From Pachypanchax playfairii (taxonomy: Eukaryota; Chordata; Actinopteri; Cyprinodontiformes; Aplocheilidae): a stretch of DNA of 64,000 bases. The stretch is from contig SSNP01000124.1 in the NCBI GenBank assembly GCA_006937955.1, positions 1,025,918 to 1,089,917 of the forward strand, read 5' to 3'. The notes below the pieces were generated by a model. The model saw nothing but the letters and a program-made list of their open reading frames with translations, searched no databases and was not told the DNA's origin. Of this stretch, positions 37,001 through 43,000 are shown piece after piece (position 1 is the first letter of the stretch; every line of letters starts with the position of its first letter). The position numbers were made by a program, and so were the translations under genes.

Positions 37001-40000
37001 CTGAATCTGAAGTCAGAGATCCAAAATCCAATATGGCTGCCTTGCACATGAAAAGTTATAACAGCTGATGTAATAAACTTTTTATATCTACTTCTGTTTT
37101 GTTTTATTAAATATATTTTAAAGAGTGATTTGGCACATAAACAGTGTGTTTAGTGTTTGAATGCAGAGAAATACACATGTAGAGAGCTGTGAGTAGGATT
37201 GTTAAAACCACCTAGCCTGGTGACGGAGCACAATCAGTTAGATTTACAACTGGAACACAGTTGAGTATGTGATTTCTTCCAATTTAGGAGATGAAGGGAA
37301 TGTAGATGTGCTTGCTTTTAAATTGGCTACGTGATCAATGGTGGCGGAAGTTGATCATTTAAAGATACGCTCAGATGAAAATCGAATTTTTTTTGTGTTC
37401 ACAAACTAGCCTATGAGAGCAAGTTATACTGTTTCCTGCCCCGTTGCGCATGGCAACAGCAGACGTTCTCTCTTCCGGTTTGATACGAGTTTATGCCACA
37501 GTTTTTAGCCAGCAGCATGCTAGGCGTGGTTTCAACTGCGGGAGCTGCAGAATACTAACAAACAAAGGAGTTGTGACAAAACAGATACAGGCCGTTCGAA
37601 CTCGGGAGAACTCGGGTTTTATCACCACCTGCGTAGTTTGAGAGATAAAAACTGAAAGAGAAGTTGTTGACCTGTTTTCACACCCACTATGAAGGTAAGA
37701 ACACCTGTGGAGCTAAAATATTCAACAAAAACTTCAGAAAAAACGTTTTTAATGGAAGGGCCTCTTTAAGAGAATTAAGCTCAAAATTGCATTTCTGAGT
37801 ATTTCTATATTCAAATCGCTGTGAATCAGTAGCAGATGCAAAAATGCAGTAAAAAAAAGACAGTGTTTGCTCCTGCTCTGCTAGATGTAAGCTTGTGGTA
37901 GAACTAGCATAAACAGAGAGGTCTCAGTAATGGGGAGTGGTGGGGGGATCCTCCGCGCCAATGGTTCCACCCACAGCGCAGAGGCAAATTGCTAATGAGC
38001 TACTGCTGCTATGTTGAAACTACTTCCTAGAAAACTGCACAGGTTTTGTGATTATGGGCAAAAACACCATAATCATAGTTTAAAGAGCACTGAGAAACTT
38101 TAAAAAACAAAAATTGCCTAATTAACTGGCCAACAAATCAGTTTTCCTCTAATCATCATATATTTATTTAATATGTTTCAATATACGCGTTCTCTTTTGA
38201 TAATACGCATTAAACCCTGTCTTGTCGTGGACTAACAAGAGGGCAATAACAATAATAAACTAATCAACATTTTGTGATGAGCTCTTAGAAAATTTAAGTT
38301 GCGCGTTTCTAAAATTTAATGGCTCAAAAATAAATAAAATGAAACAAATCTGGAAATGAATTTGAAGATACCTTGCCAGTAAAAGCTTCCCGGTCCTCCG
38401 ACAACCAGTCTCCCCTCCTGGAAAGGAAATGATTAAACTCAGTCATGTTATAGAAATCTGCGCGTTAGTTAGTACATGTGTCTTTGTGCGCGACTGTAAT
38501 GTACAGTATAATGAGGAAAGCTGTGTATAGGCATGCACATATGATTTCTGTAGACATCCTGCTGAGACTGAGCGTTTCCTGTACAGGGGGGTCAAGTTGG
38601 ACAATGAGACAGAGGTCAAAGTTCAACCTGACTCCAGACAGTGAAAGATTGCGTGCATGTCAGTTGTGTTAAGAGGCGATGGGTCACTTTGGGAGCGCGG
38701 GCTTCTCCAGGGACAAACACTCTCTCTCATCTTTCCAGTGTCCATAAATCTCTGCAGGCAGTCTCACGTTTGAAACTTCAGGATCCTGCTGATAATGTGT
38801 AATTGCTGCTGCGGTCGTTACCTTGGTGAAATCCACACTGAAACCAGCCTGACAAAAGCCCTGACCCTCGGGGTCCGGATCATCTGAAAGCAACACGAAA
38901 AAAAAACTGTCAGGTGATTCTTTAAACTACTTAATTGGACATTTTTAACGAGATGGGATGGATTTGAGCAAACTGCAAATACTGGTGCATGTGTCAATAA
39001 AAAAAAAACCCACAAAAATACACACAGGGATTGGAAAATCTAATGATTAAGTAAACCTACAGGCGGAATTTGAAAAGTTTTATTGAGGTCCACTCAGGAT
39101 TATAATAATGAATATATCCTCTGACAGGCAGAACTATTTAACTACACGCACACAAATAAAACCCACTAAAATCCAAGAAAATAAAAATTGCTGTATTTAT
39201 TTCATAAACACCCAACAACACAATATTTTTAATATTTGAATGACATCATCAAGCGCATAAACATGTAAAACAACACGTGCGTATCATAAATTGTTCTTGG
39301 TTTTCCCTGAGGTGAATCTTAATGATGCGTAGCAACACAAACGCTCAGACAGTAAAAACAATCATGCAGTTACAGCGAAAGACTGTGTGGACGCCAAAAT
39401 ATGTTAATATGAAGCATAAAATCGAACAGTGGCGGAAAAATCTCTCTTCAAAACGCAGTAAAGAGACGATCACCCAGTGTTGAAATAATAATTCTCCCCG
39501 CGAGATCGGCTGAATTTACAACCGGATTTTTCTTGTCTTGATTAGTCGGCTGTGACATAAACAATGAAACAGTAATTTGGATCGACCCAGAGCCAGAGCC
39601 AGCCAGTATGAGTGTGTGTTTAGATGGAGGATACGAGTTTTATCAGCTGTTGTCAACGTGCCACCTGTTAGCCTTCATATATCACTGACACGATGTGGTA
39701 GAAGAGGGAGGAAAGAGCCGGGCGTTTGAAGGGAGGAGGTTCGGTTGGGGAACATCCCATAAATCCCAATTACAGAGGTGATGATGGAAAGAAGAGGACC
39801 AAAGAAAGAGGCTGATTAACTAGTAGGGAGACAGATTATTTTAGGTTACTGTGGTGAATTGTAAAAGTTCAGACAGGGATCTGTTGGGGGGCAGAAATCC
39901 GCAACTTCCTCCCTCGTACCTCGCAAAATAAACAGGTTTGGCTTTCATATTTTCCTCACGTGCCTCATTAGAACTGGAAAAAAAACTGTCTTTGGGATGA

Positions 40001-43000
40001 TCACAAGAGGAAGGCAGAGTTTCAATGCAGATTTTTTGCACATGTGAAAGCTTAGCAACAACTTTTACAAGATGCTCTTAGACAGCCTGAAAACTAGATC
40101 AGCAGAGAGACAATCTGGGATCAGCTGTCTAAACCAGTGGGGTCCTATCCTGGTCTTTGAGGGCCATTACCTTACAGGTCTCAGTAGAACCACAGAACAC
40201 AACCATTGATCCAGATGTAGCACAAGGACCAGGACTGGATGTCACTGCTCTAAATGTTTAAATATGTTGAGTAATGGATAAAATATGCGGAGGATAAATA
40301 TAATAAAAATACACCCCCAACCCAATAAAAAGGAAGCGCTTGTTAAGGCACACAGCTTTTCATCAAATGAGCACATGTGGTTTAAATATATCTGAGGTAT
40401 ACGTCTCAAGCATTGGTTCCAAAGGGACTAACAACTTTAAATGCCTCATTATCAAAGACGTATTAAGATGTTTAGTCTGGTGAATGTCTCTGCACAGATC
40501 TGTTCACACGAAGCGGCTAAACTGCTGTTATCACTTCAGCTACATATGGAGCACGACCGGGAAGGAAAGGAGACTCACACCTGGTGTGATGTCACGACAC
40601 CAGGAAGAAATCTGAATTATAAAGTGAGATGAATAAACCATGAAAAAAACATTTCAAACCTAAATGATAGCAGAAATTATCCCGACACAGCAGCAGCCAA
40701 CCAAAACCTGAGCAGCTGTTTAGTTCTATATTTGAGCCATAGAATGTTTAGAACACAGGAATGTGATATATGTGTTCAGTTTTAATCTCTCAAACTACGC
40801 AGGTGGCGATAACACCCGAGGTCTCCCGAGTCCGAACGACCTGTATGTGTTACATCACAACTCCTTTGTTCGTTAGTATTCGGCAGCTCCCGCAGTTGAA
40901 ACCACGCCTAGCATGCTGCTGCCTAAAAGCTGTAGCATAAGACGTAGCAAACAGGAAGACACGACGTCTGGTGTTGCCATGTGCAGCGTGGCAGGAAACA
41001 GTATACCTTGCTCTCATAGGCTAGTTTGTTAGCCAATCAGAGTCCAGCAAATTCGAACAATGAATATGAACGAGCTGCTGACGAAGCAGCCTGACGGAAC
41101 AAGCTGGAACCACCCCAATTTTAATGCAGACAGATTGAAAGGTCTGTTAATCAGTGTTTCCTGATGTTTTTTAGATATAAAATGTTTCATACTACTGGTT
41201 AATACTTAAGAAATAACCACAAAGTCCTGACATGTGGATGAAATGGCCTCTTTAAAATAAAAATACACATAAGATTAGTAAATCTGGGTGTTGAGTCCTG
41301 ATGACCCTGCTGCTGTATATTTAAATACTCATTTTTCTAACGCGTAATTAATTTAGCAACAATTATGGATCACAGATGTCAAATTATTGCGATTCCAAAA
41401 GCAAATTTGTTTATTTTCTTACAATTATATGTCTGTAACTGATCCAGGAGTGAGCTACCAGAGTTAAGGGATTAATAGGAAAATGAAAGAGTTACTTACT
41501 GGTTCTACATGGTGAATATTCTGCATAGGCGCTGAAGTTCTGGACGGCCACGTAGCACGTCCCCACAGGGTCTTTCTCCCCTTGTTTTTTGACTGTCCGC
41601 CAGTGGTAGAGAGGAGCGCACGCCTGTGGAACAGATAACTTTCAGATTCCTAACTTTTTTTTAAAACAATGCTTTGAGAAAAATGTGGAGGCAAAATAGT
41701 GCATAATGAATCCAGTATTCAGATTTGATTTAATGTCCTGTTCACTCACCACCACTTTTCCTTTGTGCGTCCTGACTGATGCTCCAAACCACTGGTGTGA
41801 CTTAAACTCTAAAGGCTCTCTGGTGCCGTTCACTTTAATCATTCTGTTATCTGGTGACGGAGCCAGAGAGAAGAATGGAAGACGTAAAAAACAGATCATT
41901 TAAAGCGCCGGCAGTAAAACGCTGACAGAGACTGTGGTGATGTGGTCTGTGATCATTTGTCCTTAATGAGGGAGAGTAAACAACAAACGTCCTAAACAGG
42001 CTCATAACACACATCAGAACACCATTTGTCCCCCCCGACCCCCCCCAGAGACTAACAGGATGTACAAGCTGTTTCAGTTTGGGTCTGTCTCATAAAAAGA
42101 AGCAACATTTAAACAGGCTGAGACATGAATACACACATTTCCACACAGATTTGTAACACTTTGAAAAAACAGATTTAATGTAAGTTTGATTTTTTTTTTT
42201 TGTAAAGAGCAGCTGGGTCTCTTTAAAGTCATGCAGACCCCTCCTCATTAAACTCTTCATCATGTTTACACACAGACTCACACAAAGTTACAGGAATACA
42301 GCCATCTCAGAAAAACAGGTGTATGGCGCATGTTTTACTAATTAACTCTGTTGGGTTTTAAATCTTTATTCATCTTTGCTGAGCACATTTAAGAGATGAG
42401 TTTGTTTCAGACTTTATTTCTAAAGCTTGTGTCTCACTGGGAGGCGGCTGTTGTTACAAAATATGTAAATCTTCAGTTCAAATGATGCTGAATAGGCACT
42501 TATGATACTTCTGAATATGTCAAAACTGGGAAAAAGAGTTCCAGATGAGTTTCTATGACAGTGTATTTGAGAGAGAGACACACACACAGTGGATAAATGT
42601 ACAACTTTTAATTTCAGGAGAGATTTTACTTTTTCCTCACAAATGGAGGCTATAATTTAAGAATCTCAGTAATCGTCCATTTTTTTCTGGGTAATTTAAG
42701 ACTTTAATCACAGTTTTTACACAAGTTTTTACTTTTTTCTTGAAAATTAATACATTTATAATTTAGTTTTATTCCAGAGAATAAACAGAAAAGATGCTGT
42801 AGGATATATTTTGGATCAAAAAGCTGTCTAATTTTTGAACTTCAAGAGTCGGGCACGACAAGAAATTTGGAAATCTCACAAATATTTTGAAACACTAAAA
42901 AACTCCCGTTCTCAGTTTGTCACCGACAGTCGCAACCGTGTAAAATACTGACTTAAACACACAGATACATGTAGTGGCTGTGTAATACATAAACACATAA

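Larger units (their letters stand above)
35461..38371 (-). other. itga8: itga8 intron 6
   Basis: It holds family A copy 2 and the adjoining repeat. From 35461 to about 37400 nothing is recognised. Confidence 0.6.
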
